Notes: generated by a model from the sequence alone, not told the origin. A stretch of 64,000 nucleotides of DNA from Actinobacteria bacterium OK074 (GCA_001298575.1 LJCV01000033.1:30228-94227); one strand, 5' to 3'. Counted from the first letter of the stretch, positions 38,523-47,260 are shown. Program-made: numbers and translations.

Positions 38523-38548
38523 GGAATCTTTACCGCCGACCGGACGTT
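38523..38548 (+). promoter_or_regulatory. Sigma-R-type promoter of rbpA
   Basis: GGAAT at 38523-38527 and GTT at 38546-38548 are separated by exactly 18 bases, the sigma-R consensus (GGAAT-N18-GTT) of the thiol-oxidative stress response. It lies about 60 bp before the rbpA ATG. rbpA is a known sigma-R target in Streptomyces coelicolor. Confidence 0.85.
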
Positions 38549-38609
38549 GACCGGATGACGACGACAGCGACACCTGTCCTGTGGGCGACAAGCCCGGGAG
38601 GCACGATTC

Positions 38610-38984
38610 ATGAGTGAGCGAGCTCTTCGCGGCACGCGCCTCGTGGTGACCAGCTACGAGACGGACCGCGGCATCGACCTGGCCCCGCGCCAGGCCGTGG
38701 AGTACGCATGCGAGAAGGGGCACCGCTTTGAAATGCCCTTCTCGGTCGAGGCGGAGATCCCGCCGGAGTGGGAGTGCAAGGTCTGCGGTGCCCAGGCGCT
38801 CCTGGTGGACGGTGACGGGCCGGAGGAGAAGAAGGCCAAGCCCGCCCGTACGCATTGGGACATGCTGATGGAGCGGCGTACCCGAGAGGAACTCGAAGAG
38901 GTCCTTGAGGAACGGCTGGCCGTGCTTCGCTCCGGGGCGATGAACATCGCGGTCCATCCTCGGGACAGCCGCAAGTCCGCGTAA
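38610..38984 (+). CDS. rbpA: RNA polymerase-binding protein RbpA
   Basis: The protein has 124 residues and matches streptomycete RbpA closely. The core domain opens RGTRLVVTSYETDRGIDLAPRQAVEYACEKGHRFEMPFS. Cys34, His38, Cys56 and Cys59 form the zinc site of the Streptomyces protein. The C-terminal helix ELEEVLEERLAVLRSGAMN is the sigma-interaction domain that contacts HrdB. RbpA stabilises the housekeeping holoenzyme and open complex. The ATG at 38610 follows GGGAGG. Expression from a sigma-R promoter upstream and a strong terminator downstream make it a single-gene unit. Confidence 0.97.
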   Translation: MSERALRGTRLVVTSYETDRGIDLAPRQAVEYACEKGHRFEMPFSVEAEIPPEWECKVCGAQALLVDGDGPEEKKAKPARTHWDMLMERRTREELEEVLEERLAVLRSGAMNIAVHPRDSRKSA

Positions 38985-39025
38985 TCCCTCCGGGGGTTGG
39001 GCGGATCCAGCAGCGTACGACAAGT

Positions 39026-39072
39026 GACCGTAGGCGCCGCACGGGTTGTTCACCCGTGCGGCGCCTACGGTC
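39026..39072. terminator. Very strong terminator after rbpA
   Basis: Perfect 21-base arms (39026-39046 and 39052-39072; core TAGGCGCCGCACGGGT) enclose a 5-base loop, TGTTC. A short T-containing tail (GTTTGCTTT) follows. Confidence 0.9.
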
Positions 39073-39128
39073 GTTTGCTTTGTGCGGGATGTTCTTGGGC
39101 CGAGGTTCGCCGAGGTTCGCCAAAGTTC

Positions 39129-39150
39129 CTGGGGGGGCTGAGCCCCCCAG
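39129..39150. terminator. GC hairpin downstream of fxsA
   Basis: CTGGGGGG (39129-39136) pairs with CCCCCCAG (39143-39150) around GCTGAG. It lies 35 bp past the fxsA stop on the minus strand and can also act for transcription from rbpA. Confidence 0.65.
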
Positions 39151-39184
39151 ACCCCCAGCCCCCCGATCGCCCGAAGGGCTCGTC

Positions 39185-39772
39185 CTAGCTGTCCAGTGAC
39201 GGCCGCGGGCCCCGCGGAGCCTCGCCGGAGCCCGGCGTCTCGTCCCGTATGACCTCGCCCTGGACGACCTTGCCGTCCGGCTGGTGCATCCGGGCCTGCT
39301 GGAACGCGTCGCCCAGTGTGCCGGGGGTCGCCTCGCGGAGCTTGCGCTCGATGGTGCGCTCGGCGTAGGCGCTCAGTGCCTTCTGGAGCGGCGGGAGCAG
39401 GAGCAGCAGGCCCAGTGCGTCCGAGATCAGGCCCGGGAGCATCAGGAGCAGGCCGCCGAGCATCATCCAGCCGTTGCCGTTGCCCCGGCCGGTCGTGGGG
39501 GCGGTGCCGCTCTGCTGGGCCTGGAGGGTCTCGCTCAGGTTGCGGAAGGCCCGGCGCCCGGCCCGTTTGACGACCGCCGAACCGGCCACGAACCCGGCGA
39601 CGAGCAGCAGGAACACCGCGAACCCGCCGGCCGCGCCCGCGACCACCGTGAGCAGCCAGATCTCCAGGACCAGCCACGCGGCGACGCCCAGCGGCAGGAA
39701 GGTGCGCAGCCGGGAGCGCGGCGGGCGGGCGGGGTACGTCGGGGTCGTGGGGGTCGAAGCGCCAGTCGTCAT
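39185..39772 (-). CDS. fxsA: FxsA-family membrane protein
   Basis: The protein has 195 residues. After a polar Thr/Pro-rich start it has the FxsA core: two helices at about 25-65 (FLPLGVAAWLVLEIWLLTVVAGAAGGFAVFLLLVAGFVAGSAVVKRAG) and a third at 100-125 (WMMLGGLLLMLPGLISDALGLLLLLPPL). LMLPGLISDALGLLLLLP is the family hallmark. A polar C-terminal tail of about 60 residues follows. In E. coli FxsA modifies exclusion of phage T7 by F plasmids; its cellular role is unclear. The gene is isolated between rbpA and ppm1. Confidence 0.92.
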   Translation of the reverse strand: MTTGASTPTTPTYPARPPRSRLRTFLPLGVAAWLVLEIWLLTVVAGAAGGFAVFLLLVAGFVAGSAVVKRAGRRAFRNLSETLQAQQSGTAPTTGRGNGNGWMMLGGLLLMLPGLISDALGLLLLLPPLQKALSAYAERTIERKLREATPGTLGDAFQQARMHQPDGKVVQGEVIRDETPGSGEAPRGPRPSLDS

Positions 39773-39904
39773 GTCTCCAGTGTGCCCGGACAGGGCTCAG
39801 CACGGGATAAGGGCATGATCAGCCGGAGCTGTGCATCCCCAGGACTTCCTGTGCGGCGAGGAGGGCGGGGTCGGTCGGCCCGGCCCCGGCCCCGTAGACG
39901 TCCG

Positions 39905-40882
39905 TCAGGAGGACTTCGGCTCCGAGTCCGCCGTCTTCGGTTCCGGAGCCACGGCTTCCGGCTCCGGGACGACGGCCTCCGACTCGGCCGTCTTCGACTC
40001 GATCGGCGTCGTCTCGATCGCCGTCGTCTCGATCGGCGTCGTCTCGGCCGGCTTCGCCTCCGGGGCGGCGCTCCGCGGTTCGCGGGCGGCGATCTTCGAC
40101 TCACGGCCGGTGATCTTGCCCACCCGCTCCCCCACGCCCCACGTGGTGACCCGCCACAGCGCCTCCACGAGGATGTCGCGGCTCATCTTGGAGTCGCCCA
40201 GCTCGCGCTCGACGAAGGTGATGGGCACCTCGACGACGTGGTAGCCCGCCTTGACCGCGCGGCGCGCCAGGTCGACCTGGAAGCAGTACCCCTGGGAGGC
40301 CACCTCGGCGAGACCGAGGCCCTCCAGGGTCCCGCGGCGGAAGGCCCGGTACCCGCCCGTGATGTCACGGAGGGGGAGGTCCAGGGCCAGGCGTGAGTAG
40401 AGGCTGCCGCCCCGGGAGATGAACTCGCGGGACTTGGGCCAGTTGACCACGCGCCCGCCGGGCACCCAACGGGAGCCGAGGACGAGGTCCGCGCCCTTGA
40501 GGGCCTGCAGCAGCCGGGGCAGTTCCTCGGGCTGGTGGGAACCGTCCGCGTCCATCTCGACCAGGACGCCGTAGTCGCGCTCCAGACCCCAGCGGAAGCC
40601 CGCGAGGTAGGCGGCGCCGAGGCCCTCCTTGCCCTTGCGGTGCAGCACCTGGACGTGGTCGTCCTCGACGGCGAGTTCGTCGGCGAGTTTGCCGGTGCCG
40701 TCCGGGCTGTTGTCGTCGGCCACGAGGACATGCGCCTCGGGCACGGCCTTGCGCACCCGGCCGACGATGGCCTTGATGTTCTCCGCCTCGTTGTAGGTCG
40801 GAATGATCACCAGGGCCGTGCCGAGCGGGCCGAACCGCCTCCCCTGGGCCTCTGCCGCGAGGGTCCCGTCGCCGTCGTTCAC
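39905..40882 (-). CDS. ppm1: Polyprenol monophosphomannose synthase (GT2, Ppm1/DPM1-like)
   Basis: The protein has 325 residues from the GTG at 40882, which has AAGGGG upstream on the coding strand; the frame stays open further upstream without a better start. The GT2 catalytic domain is ALVIIPTYNEAENIKAIV, VLVADDNSPDGTG (DDNSPDGT block), VEMDADGSHQPEELPRLL (DxD-like) and GGYRAFRRGTLEGL. It transfers mannose from GDP-mannose to polyprenyl phosphate, giving the donor for protein O-mannosylation and lipoglycans. Mycobacterial Ppm1 is fused to an apolipoprotein acyltransferase; here the domain stands alone. A C-terminal tail of about 65 residues (Glu/Thr/Pro/Ala-rich) contains IETT repeats from a 15-bp tandem repeat. 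Confidence 0.92.
   Translation of the reverse strand: MNDGDGTLAAEAQGRRFGPLGTALVIIPTYNEAENIKAIVGRVRKAVPEAHVLVADDNSPDGTGKLADELAVEDDHVQVLHRKGKEGLGAAYLAGFRWGLERDYGVLVEMDADGSHQPEELPRLLQALKGADLVLGSRWVPGGRVVNWPKSREFISRGGSLYSRLALDLPLRDITGGYRAFRRGTLEGLGLAEVASQGYCFQVDLARRAVKAGYHVVEVPITFVERELGDSKMSRDILVEALWRVTTWGVGERVGKITGRESKIAAREPRSAAPEAKPAETTPIETTAIETTPIESKTAESEAVVPEPEAVAPEPKTADSEPKSS
39981..40055. repeat. 15-bp tandem repeat in the ppm1 3-prime end
   Basis: Units are GACTCGATCGGCGTC (39996-40010), GTCTCGATCGCCGTC (40011-40025) and GTCTCGATCGGCGTC (40026-40040), with degenerate flanking units at 39981-39995 and 40041-40055. The repeat encodes the pentapeptide series (T/A)IETT in the disordered tail. 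Confidence 0.85.
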
Positions 40883-41498
40883 TGCTGCCCCTTCGTGTCC
40901 GTACGCAGGGGACCACCATAGTGGCCACCGCCTGCGAAGACGTGACAGCACGTTCGTATGGGGGTGTCGATTGCACAAGAGTCGGGTAAGAGCGGATCTT
41001 ATGCCCGGAACTCGTTCTGTCTTGGTCGGGATACCCACGAACCGGTGCCTCTACGCCGTACTCCCGCGAACCGGCCTCCACGCGCGCGTGGTGCTGCGGG
41101 ATCGGGGCCCGGTGCCCTTCGGGCCGACCTGGGACCCGCTGGCTGCGGGTCGACCGAAAGCCGTTGTCTACTGAGCGACCGGGCCCCACCCGGGTCACAC
41201 CTGCCGACCGGGCATGAAACGTTCCCTCGCCGTGGCGCGGGCGCTGGGCCTGGCTCCCAGTGGCGGAGCGCCGGTGCGGCACTCCACCCCTGACCCAGCG
41301 GCGCCCCGGCGACTGTACGGAAGTTCCCCGGCCGGACGTCCGGTGGTGGACCCGGCCGAAACTACCCGCCCCCCGCGCCCGGCTGTCAACAGCCGTTTGA
41401 CCTGCGGATCTGTGCCGGGCGTCCGGAGCGGTGCGGAGGATGCGCAGGTCGGGCGACCGGGCGGCGGCCGTGGGGCGGCACCGCGCCGCCCCGGGACA
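40883..41498. other. Long intergenic region upstream of ppm1
   Basis: The 616-bp region must hold the ppm1 promoter on its left side and the 3-prime flank of the amidohydrolase gene on its right. Apart from a doubtful small ORF at 41001-41174, I see no supported gene, repeat or clear hairpin. The dyad CCACGCGCGCGTGG lies at about 41077-41090. Confidence 0.45.
41001..41174 (+). CDS. Possible small ORF (57 aa), uncertain
   Basis: The ATG at 41001 opens a frame to TGA at 41172-41174. The middle and end use codons with high third-position GC, and the sequence (LYAVLPRTGLHARVVLRDRGP) is not low-complexity. The ribosome site (AGCGGA) is weak and the first codons are atypical (TCT, TTG, ATA). I recognise no family. 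It may be a chance frame or a decayed gene. Confidence 0.25.
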   Translation: MPGTRSVLVGIPTNRCLYAVLPRTGLHARVVLRDRGPVPFGPTWDPLAAGRPKAVVY

Positions 41499-43112
41499 TC
41501 ACTCGCCCGGCCGTACGAATACCGTCCGGCCGCCCACCACGGTGCGCAGGCAGACCGGGAGTTCGGTGCCGGGCGTCAGGTCGGGCAGGCCCGGGGTGCC
41601 GGAGCGGGGGTCGGTGGACCAGCGGGCGACGCGGTCGTCGGGTGCCTGGACGACGAGGGCGTCGGTGCGCCACAGGGCGTAGTCGGCCGGTGCGCCCGGT
41701 ACGAGGACGCCGGCGTCGTCGCGTCCCACGGCCCGCCAGCCGCCACGCGTGTGGGCCGTGAACGCGGCGCGCACGGAGACCCGGTGCTCGGGGGTGCGGT
41801 GGAAGGCGGCGGCGCGGACGGTGCCCCACGGGTCGAGCGGGGTGACCGGGCTGTCGGAGCCGAAGGCGAGCGGGACGCCCGCGCGCAGCAGGGCGGCGAA
41901 CGGGTTCAGGGCGCGGGCCCGCCCGGCGCCCAGCCGCTCGGCGTACATGCCGTCCTCGCCGCCCCACAGCGCGTCGAAGGCGGGCTGTACGGACGCGGTC
42001 AGGCCGAGTTCGGCGAAGGCGGCGACGGTCTCGGGGGTGAGCAGTTCGGCGTGTTCGACGCGGTGCCGGGCCGCGCGGATGCGGGCGAGGCCGACCTTGT
42101 CGGCGGCGGCGCGCACACCCTCGGCCACGGCGGCCACGGCGGCGTCGCCGATGGCGTGGAAGCCCGCCTGGAGGCCCGCCTCGGTGCACGCGGCGACATG
42201 GGCGGCGACCCCGGCGGCGTCCAGGTAGGCGGTGCCGGTGTGGGCGGCGTCGGCGTACGGCTCGTGCAGGTGTGCGGTGTGGGAGCCGATGGAGCCGTCC
42301 ACGAAGAGGTCGCCGGCGGCGCCGGCCGCGCCCAGCTCGCGCACCTTGTCGACGTCCGCCTCGGCCCAGTAGCCGACGACGCGGGGCCCCGGTTCCCCGG
42401 CGGCCAGCCGCAGCAGCCCGGTGAAGTCGTCCTCGGAGGAGATGTCCGGGCCCGCGCACTCGTGCACCGAGCCGATGCCCAGCGAGGCGGCGTGGGCGAG
42501 CGCGGCGCGCTGGGCCTCGGTGCGCTGGGCGGGCGTGACGGCGCCCAGGGCGGCGCCGCGGACGGCGTGGTGGGCGTCGCGGGTCAGTGGGCCGTCCGCG
42601 TAACCGGGCAGGTCCCTGACGCCGGGGACGAGGTCGAGCAGGGCGGTGGTCACGACCGCCGAGTGGACGTCGATCCGGGAGAGGTACAGGGGGCGGCCGC
42701 CGGTGGCCGCGTCGAGTTCGGCGCGGGCCGGGGGGCGGCCGCCGGGCCAGCGGGCCGCGTCCCAGCCGTGGCCGAGCAGGACCCGGTCGGCGGGGCGGGC
42801 GGCGGCGAACGCGCGGACGAGGGCGAGGGCGGCGTCCAGGGTGGGGGCGCCGGAGAGGTCGAGGCCGGTGAGGGCCAGGCCGGTGGCGGTGGCGTGCACG
42901 TGCGCGTCGGTGAACGCGGGGGTGACGAGCGCGCCGTCGAGGTCGACCACCTCGTCCACGCCGTCCGCGAAGGCGTCGGCGGCGCCCTCGGAGCCGACCC
43001 AGGCGACCTGCCCGCGTTCCACGACCATCGCGGTGGCGAAGGGGTCGGCGGGGCTGTGCACCTCGCCGCGGCGGAGCAGGACGGTACGGGGCGGGGCGGT
43101 GGGCTCACTCAT
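41499..43112 (-). CDS. Amidohydrolase, YtcJ-like
   Basis: The protein has 537 residues. It belongs to the amidohydrolase-3 group: VTPAFTDAHVHATATGLALTGLDLS gives the HVH metal motif, DLFVDGSIGSHTAHLHEPYADAAHTG is the middle block, VEHAELLTPETVAAFAELGLTASVQPAF carries later metal-site residues, and SDSPVTPLDPW the last Asp. These enzymes hydrolyse amides or deaminate, with unknown natural substrates. There is no signal peptide, so it is cytosolic. The Lrp-type regulator lies 60 bp upstream on the same strand and may control or be co-transcribed with it. Confidence 0.87.
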   Translation of the reverse strand: MSEPTAPPRTVLLRRGEVHSPADPFATAMVVERGQVAWVGSEGAADAFADGVDEVVDLDGALVTPAFTDAHVHATATGLALTGLDLSGAPTLDAALALVRAFAAARPADRVLLGHGWDAARWPGGRPPARAELDAATGGRPLYLSRIDVHSAVVTTALLDLVPGVRDLPGYADGPLTRDAHHAVRGAALGAVTPAQRTEAQRAALAHAASLGIGSVHECAGPDISSEDDFTGLLRLAAGEPGPRVVGYWAEADVDKVRELGAAGAAGDLFVDGSIGSHTAHLHEPYADAAHTGTAYLDAAGVAAHVAACTEAGLQAGFHAIGDAAVAAVAEGVRAAADKVGLARIRAARHRVEHAELLTPETVAAFAELGLTASVQPAFDALWGGEDGMYAERLGAGRARALNPFAALLRAGVPLAFGSDSPVTPLDPWGTVRAAAFHRTPEHRVSVRAAFTAHTRGGWRAVGRDDAGVLVPGAPADYALWRTDALVVQAPDDRVARWSTDPRSGTPGLPDLTPGTELPVCLRTVVGGRTVFVRPGE

Positions 43113-43172
43113 GGGGAACAGTTTCGCGGGTCCCCGCGGCGGCCCGGTATCCGGTACCCCCTCACAACCCCC

Positions 43173-43613
43173 TCAGACCTTCGGCGGCCGGGCCTCGTAC
43201 GGCGTCGAGAGGACCACCGTCGTCCGCGTCGAGACACCCGCGAGGGTACGCAGCCTGGCCAGCAGCTCCTCCAGTTCGTGCGGGGTGGCGACCCGCACCT
43301 TGAGGATGTAGTTCTCGTCGCCCGCGACGCTGTGGCACGCCTCGATCTCGGGGACGCCGGCGAGGCGGTCCGCGATGTCGTCCGGGGCGCTGGGGTCGAA
43401 CGGCTTCACCGAGATGAAGGCGGTCAGGGGCAGCCCCACGGACTCCGGGTCGACGACGGCGGCATACCCGCGGATGACACCCCGCTGCTCCAGTCGGCGC
43501 ACCCGCTGGTGCACGGCCGACGTGGACAGGCCCGTGGCCTTGCCCAGGTCGGTGTAGCTCATCCGCCCGTCCTTGACGAGCAGCTGCACGATTTGTCGGT
43601 CCAGCTCCTCCAT
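43173..43613 (-). CDS. Lrp/AsnC-family regulator
   Basis: The protein has 146 residues from the ATG at 43613. An N-terminal helix-turn-helix (LDRQIVQLLVKDGRMSYTDLGKATGLSTSAVHQRVRRLEQRGVI) is followed by a RAM domain (LTAFISVKPFD ... IEACHSVAGDENYILKVRVATPHELEELLARL) that binds amino acids. The length is standard. It precedes an amidohydrolase and probably regulates it or a remote amino-acid regulon. The GDENYILKV segment is the typical effector-binding loop. Confidence 0.92.
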   Translation of the reverse strand: MEELDRQIVQLLVKDGRMSYTDLGKATGLSTSAVHQRVRRLEQRGVIRGYAAVVDPESVGLPLTAFISVKPFDPSAPDDIADRLAGVPEIEACHSVAGDENYILKVRVATPHELEELLARLRTLAGVSTRTTVVLSTPYEARPPKV

Positions 43614-43883
43614 GGCGCAAGAACCTACAGTGCCGCTGATCTCCTCGGATACCCGAGCGGCGCAGGTCATGCCCGGTTTGTGATGTGGACGGGCGCCGCC
43701 GGTTGCCCGTCCGGGGGACAAAGTCGGCCGCCACGGGGCACAAGCGTGCGGCATGTGACGAACGCCACAGTGCCCGGACAGGCTTCGTGATGGGCTCGTG
43801 ATTACCGCCGAGAGCGGACGGGAAGTGCTTGCTGTGGTCGAGGCCGCAGCGCCTTGTCGGCCCAGCCCGAGGGGGAGAATCCC

Positions 43884-44339
43884 ATGCAGAACGTGAAGCG
43901 CCTTGGTCGTACCCCGTCCAAGCGGCAGCAGCAGGTCGTCGAACTCGTCCCGGAGGGCGTCGATCCGGACCTGACCGAGGACGAGTTCGACGCCTACGAC
44001 ACCTTCGAGATGTTCCGGGTGGTCTGCCCGGACTGCGCGCAGTCCATCGCGCTCCTGGCGGACGAGGAGAGCCTGCCGGAGCACGCGCTGTGCGCCTCGC
44101 CGTGGAACCCGTTCGGGCTCACGGTCTGCGTCGGCACCGGCCGCCCGGCCGCCGAGGCCCGCTCCACCGACGAGGCCGCGGAGCCCCAGGAGCAGGACAC
44201 CGCCCTGCTGTTGACGCTCCCCCAGGGACTCGACTGGCGTACGCAGCCGTTCTCGCACGTCGGCGGCCCGGGCTCGCGCCCGATGCGGATGCCGGAACGC
44301 CCCCTGCGGGTACCGGAGATGCGCCGCCACGCCGCGTAG
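43884..44339 (+). CDS. Conserved actinobacterial hypothetical protein with Cys motif
   Basis: The protein has 151 residues from the ATG at 43884 behind GAGGGGGAGAATCCC. The N-terminus is basic (KRLGRTPSKRQQQ). A central acidic part leads to VVCPDCAQSIALLADEESLPEHALCASPWNPFGLTVC, whose CxxC plus His/Cys could bind zinc. The C-terminal third is Pro/Arg-rich and probably disordered. I do not recognise a named family; the even codon use and good ribosome site make it a real gene. It stands alone, opposite the Lrp regulator. Confidence 0.7.
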   Translation: MQNVKRLGRTPSKRQQQVVELVPEGVDPDLTEDEFDAYDTFEMFRVVCPDCAQSIALLADEESLPEHALCASPWNPFGLTVCVGTGRPAAEARSTDEAAEPQEQDTALLLTLPQGLDWRTQPFSHVGGPGSRPMRMPERPLRVPEMRRHAA

Positions 44340-44677
44340 CACCACGGGCCGCCCGAGCCGCGGCCCCGCAGCACCCACCGACCGTCCGAGCGCGGCCGGA
44401 CCACCACCCCACCGCCCGAGTGCCGTTGAGCCGCCGCGCGGTCCGTTCCGTACGCCACGGGTGTCCACCTGATCCCCAACTCGGCTCCACCGAACGGAAT
44501 ATGACGTTACGTCAGCACCGGCACCGTACGTCGGTCGTGCCCGTCCCGCGTCGGCTAGCACGCCGTACCGCCCCGTCCCCGCCCAAGTCCCGCGATGCCC
44601 TCGTACGGGCTCTTCGTGAACGCACGCGCGAGGCCGTGCGGCGGTGACCCGCGCGTAGGGCCTCGCGTTGCCCCGGT
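44340..44677. other. Intergenic region between two hypothetical genes
   Basis: I see no convincing gene, hairpin or repeat in these 338 bp. The AT-richer stretch around 44490-44520 (CCACCGAACGGAATATGACGTTACG) is the likeliest promoter area for the next gene. Confidence 0.4.
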
Positions 44678-44947
44678 ATGACCCCCATCGCTTCGGAGAC
44701 TTCAGGGACTTCCAGGGCTTCAGGGACCGGACGGCGGCGCCGGGTCCTCGTGCCCCAACCGGAAGTATCGGTTCAGCTGCGCTCGCAGCAGCCCCAGGAT
44801 CCGCCCATCTACCGCGCCCTGATGCGCACTTGGGCCGACCGGGGCCGCACGCTGCCCGGGTGCCAGGACCCGGAGTGGGTCCGGCTGGCGGCGCCGCCGC
44901 AGGTGCGGGGGCGGTTCGGCGGGGGCTGGGACGCCTTCGGTTCGTGA
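44678..44947 (+). CDS. Small hypothetical protein (89 aa)
   Basis: The ATG at 44678 opens 89 codons. The C-terminal half, IYRALMRTWADRGRTLPGCQDPEWVRLAAPP, has the look of a small conserved Streptomyces protein (pattern xxALxxxWxxRGRTxPGxxDPEW). The N-terminal 30 residues are Ser/Thr/Arg-rich. No ribosome site is obvious, so translation may be leaderless. Function is unknown. Confidence 0.55.
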   Translation: MTPIASETSGTSRASGTGRRRRVLVPQPEVSVQLRSQQPQDPPIYRALMRTWADRGRTLPGCQDPEWVRLAAPPQVRGRFGGGWDAFGS

Positions 44948-44965
44948 CGGGATCCGGCTCGTCCG

Positions 44966-45028
44966 GCACGGGACTCGGTCTGTTCCGCACGGGACGCGGT
45001 CTGTTCCACACGGGACTCGGCTTGTTCG
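44966..45028. repeat. 21-bp tandem repeat, three copies
   Basis: The unit is CACGGGACTCGGTCTGTTCC plus a leading G or A: copies at 44966-44986, 44987-45007 and 45008-45028, with a few substitutions. It lies in the convergent spacer between the 89-aa gene and the acyl-CoA dehydrogenase gene. Confidence 0.8.
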
Positions 45029-45103
45029 GCGCGAGGCGGAGCCTCGGGCAGGAGCCCCGGCCCGTTCGCCGTCGGCCGGAGCCCCGGACCCGTTCGGGCC
45101 GCA

Positions 45104-45135
45104 CCCCGGCCGATGTGTGTCAACCGAGGCCGGGG
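45104..45135. terminator. Hairpin downstream of acyl-CoA dehydrogenase
   Basis: CCCCGGCC (45104-45111) and GGCCGGGG (45128-45135) can pair around a 16-base loop, 20 bp past the acyl-CoA dehydrogenase stop on the minus strand. Confidence 0.5.
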
Positions 45136-45155
45136 CACGGGGACTTGGCCGTCGG

Positions 45156-46328
45156 TCAGCGTGTTTCGGGGCCCAGGAGGTGGCGGGCCACGACCATCCG
45201 CTGGATCTGGTTGGTGCCCTCGACGATCTGGAGCACCTTCGCCTCGCGCATGTAGCGCTCGACCGGGAAGTCCGCGGTGTAGCCGTAGCCGCCGAGGACC
45301 TGGACGGCGTCCGTGGTGGCCTTCATCGCCGTGTCCGTGCAGTGGAGTTTGGCCATGGCGGCCTCGCGCGCAAACGGCCGCCCGGCGTCCCGCAGTCGGG
45401 CCGCGGACAGGTACAGCGCCCGGCCCGCCGCGATCTGCGTGGCCATGTCGGCGAGCAGGAAGCGCAGCCCCTGGAAGTCGCCGATCGGCCGCCCGAACTG
45501 GCTGCGCCCGGCGGCGTATTGGACCGCCTCGTCGAGCGCGGCCTGGGCCACGCCGATCGCGCAGGCCGCGATGCCGAGCCGGCCGGAGTCGAGCGCGGAC
45601 AGGGCAATCGCGAAGCCCTGGCCCTCGTCGCCGATGCGCCGCTCGTCCGGGACGCGGACGCCGTCGAAGTGGAGTTGCGCGGTGGGCGAGCCCTTGAGGC
45701 CCATCTTCTTCTCCGGCGGGGCCGCGCTCAGCCCCTCGGCGTCGCCCGGCACGAGGAAGGCCGTGATGCCCTTGGCGCCCGCGCCGCCGGTGCGGGCCAT
45801 GACGGTGTAGAAGTCGGCGATGCCGCCGTGCGTGATCCACGCCTTGGTGCCGCTGATCACCCAACTCCCGTCGTCCCGTACGGCCTTGGTGGTCAGGGAG
45901 GCCGCGTCGGAACCGGCGGACGGTTCGGAGAGGCAGTACGCGCCGAGGAGGCCGTCGCCGAGCAGCGCGGGCAGGTGTTCGGTGCGCTGCTGCTTGGTGC
46001 CGTAGTTCGCGAGGGCGTGGCAGGCCAGCGTGTGCACGCTCAGTCCGAGGCCGACGGTGAGGCGGGCCGCGGCGAGTTCCTCCAGGACCTGGAGGTACAC
46101 CTCGTAGGGCTGGTCGCCGCCGCCGTACTCGCCGTCGTAGGGCAGGCCGAGCAGTCCCGAGCGGGAGAGCAGGGCGAAGATCTCGCGGGGGAAGCGGCCG
46201 GTGTCCTCCTCCTCGGCCGCCTTCGGGGCGATCTCCTGGCGGGCGATGTCCCGGACGAGAGCGATCAGCTCCCGGGCCTCGTCCGTGGGCAGTTGACGGT
46301 CCACCGGCTGCGGGGTGCGGTCGGGCAT
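45156..46328 (-). CDS. Acyl-CoA dehydrogenase
   Basis: The protein has 390 residues, full family length. Typical blocks are [49 protein letters not shown] (FAD/substrate site) and [29 protein letters not shown]. The closing [43 protein letters not shown] contains the adenine-binding and YG-x-T segments. The catalytic base is expected in IVEGTNQIQ (Glu). It oxidises an acyl-CoA to trans-2-enoyl-CoA; chain-length choice cannot be read here. A TetR regulator lies upstream on the same strand, 275 bp away, and may control it. Confidence 0.93.
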   Translation of the reverse strand: MPDRTPQPVDRQLPTDEARELIALVRDIARQEIAPKAAEEEDTGRFPREIFALLSRSGLLGLPYDGEYGGGDQPYEVYLQVLEELAAARLTVGLGLSVHTLACHALANYGTKQQRTEHLPALLGDGLLGAYCLSEPSAGSDAASLTTKAVRDDGSWVISGTKAWITHGGIADFYTVMARTGGAGAKGITAFLVPGDAEGLSAAPPEKKMGLKGSPTAQLHFDGVRVPDERRIGDEGQGFAIALSALDSGRLGIAACAIGVAQAALDEAVQYAAGRSQFGRPIGDFQGLRFLLADMATQIAAGRALYLSAARLRDAGRPFAREAAMAKLHCTDTAMKATTDAVQVLGGYGYTADFPVERYMREAKVLQIVEGTNQIQRMVVARHLLGPETR

Positions 46329-46603
46329 GACTGCTCTCCTCCCTGTCGGGCACGTCGGCGGACGGGCGCCTGGGGTCGGGCCGGGCCGCCGGGTCTCACA
46401 CGCCTCAGCCGATGCTCCCCGTTCCGGATCACGGAAGTCGCAGGCCAGCGGCTGTGGCGCTGCGAGTATGCCCGATCGGAGGGGGTCGAGTCACGGGTTA
46501 ACGACCGCTTACTCCAGGATGTGGACGCAGGTCACACCGGGGCGGGCCCGGGCGACCGCCAGTGGTCCGGACCAGTGGTCGCGCGATTCCCGCCCCGCGG
46601 GGG

Positions 46604-47260
46604 TCAGTCCCGGCGCGCCGCCGGCGGGGCCAGGTAGGCGGGCTCCAACTCCTCGATCGCCCGCAGGGTTCCGCCGAGCATCTTCACCAGCAGGTCGCGC
46701 ATGCTCTCGCGGGGCAGTTCCGGGCGGGCGATCCACTCCAGGGTCGCGCCCTCGACGCCGCACAGCCAGCCGACCAGCCCCATGCGGGCCAGCGGGGCGA
46801 TCTGTCTGCGGCCGTACGCGCCCTCGGCGATAGCCTGGACCATCGCCTCGCGCACGCCGTCGCGGATGTCCTGCACCTCGGTGTCGAAGCCGACGCCGCC
46901 GTTGATGATGGTGCGGTACGCGGCCTGGTTGTGCTCGGCGTAGCGGAGGTAGCCGTCGATCGTGCGGTGCACGCGCTGTTCGGGCGGCAGTTCGAGTCCC
47001 TCGGCGGCCCGGGTGACCAGCCCGGCCACGGAGTCCTCGATGATCGAGAGGTAGTAGCCGCGCTTCGACTTGAAGTAGTAGTAGATGAGCCCCTTGGCGA
47101 CGTGTGCGTGTCGCGCGATGTCATCCATCGAGAGCGCGTCGTACGACGTGTCGGCGAACAACTTCCGCCCGATGGCGATGAGTTCGGCGCGGCGTGCCAG
47201 GGAGCGCTCGGTTCCGCGCGCCTGCGTGCGCTCGGTTCCACGCTGGTGACTGTTATTCAA
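46604..47260 (-). CDS. TetR-family regulator
   Basis: The protein has 218 residues if started at the TTG at 47260; the frame is open to another TTG at 47392, with no convincing ribosome site for either. The helix-turn-helix is AELIAIGRKLFADTSYDALSMDDIARHAHVAKGLIYYYFKSKRGYYLSIIEDSV. The rest is the helical ligand domain, including WLCGVEGATLEWIARPELPRESMRDLLVKML. It lies upstream of an acyl-CoA dehydrogenase, so a fatty-acyl-CoA ligand is a reasonable guess. Confidence 0.88.
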   Translation of the reverse strand: MNNSHQRGTERTQARGTERSLARRAELIAIGRKLFADTSYDALSMDDIARHAHVAKGLIYYYFKSKRGYYLSIIEDSVAGLVTRAAEGLELPPEQRVHRTIDGYLRYAEHNQAAYRTIINGGVGFDTEVQDIRDGVREAMVQAIAEGAYGRRQIAPLARMGLVGWLCGVEGATLEWIARPELPRESMRDLLVKMLGGTLRAIEELEPAYLAPPAARRD

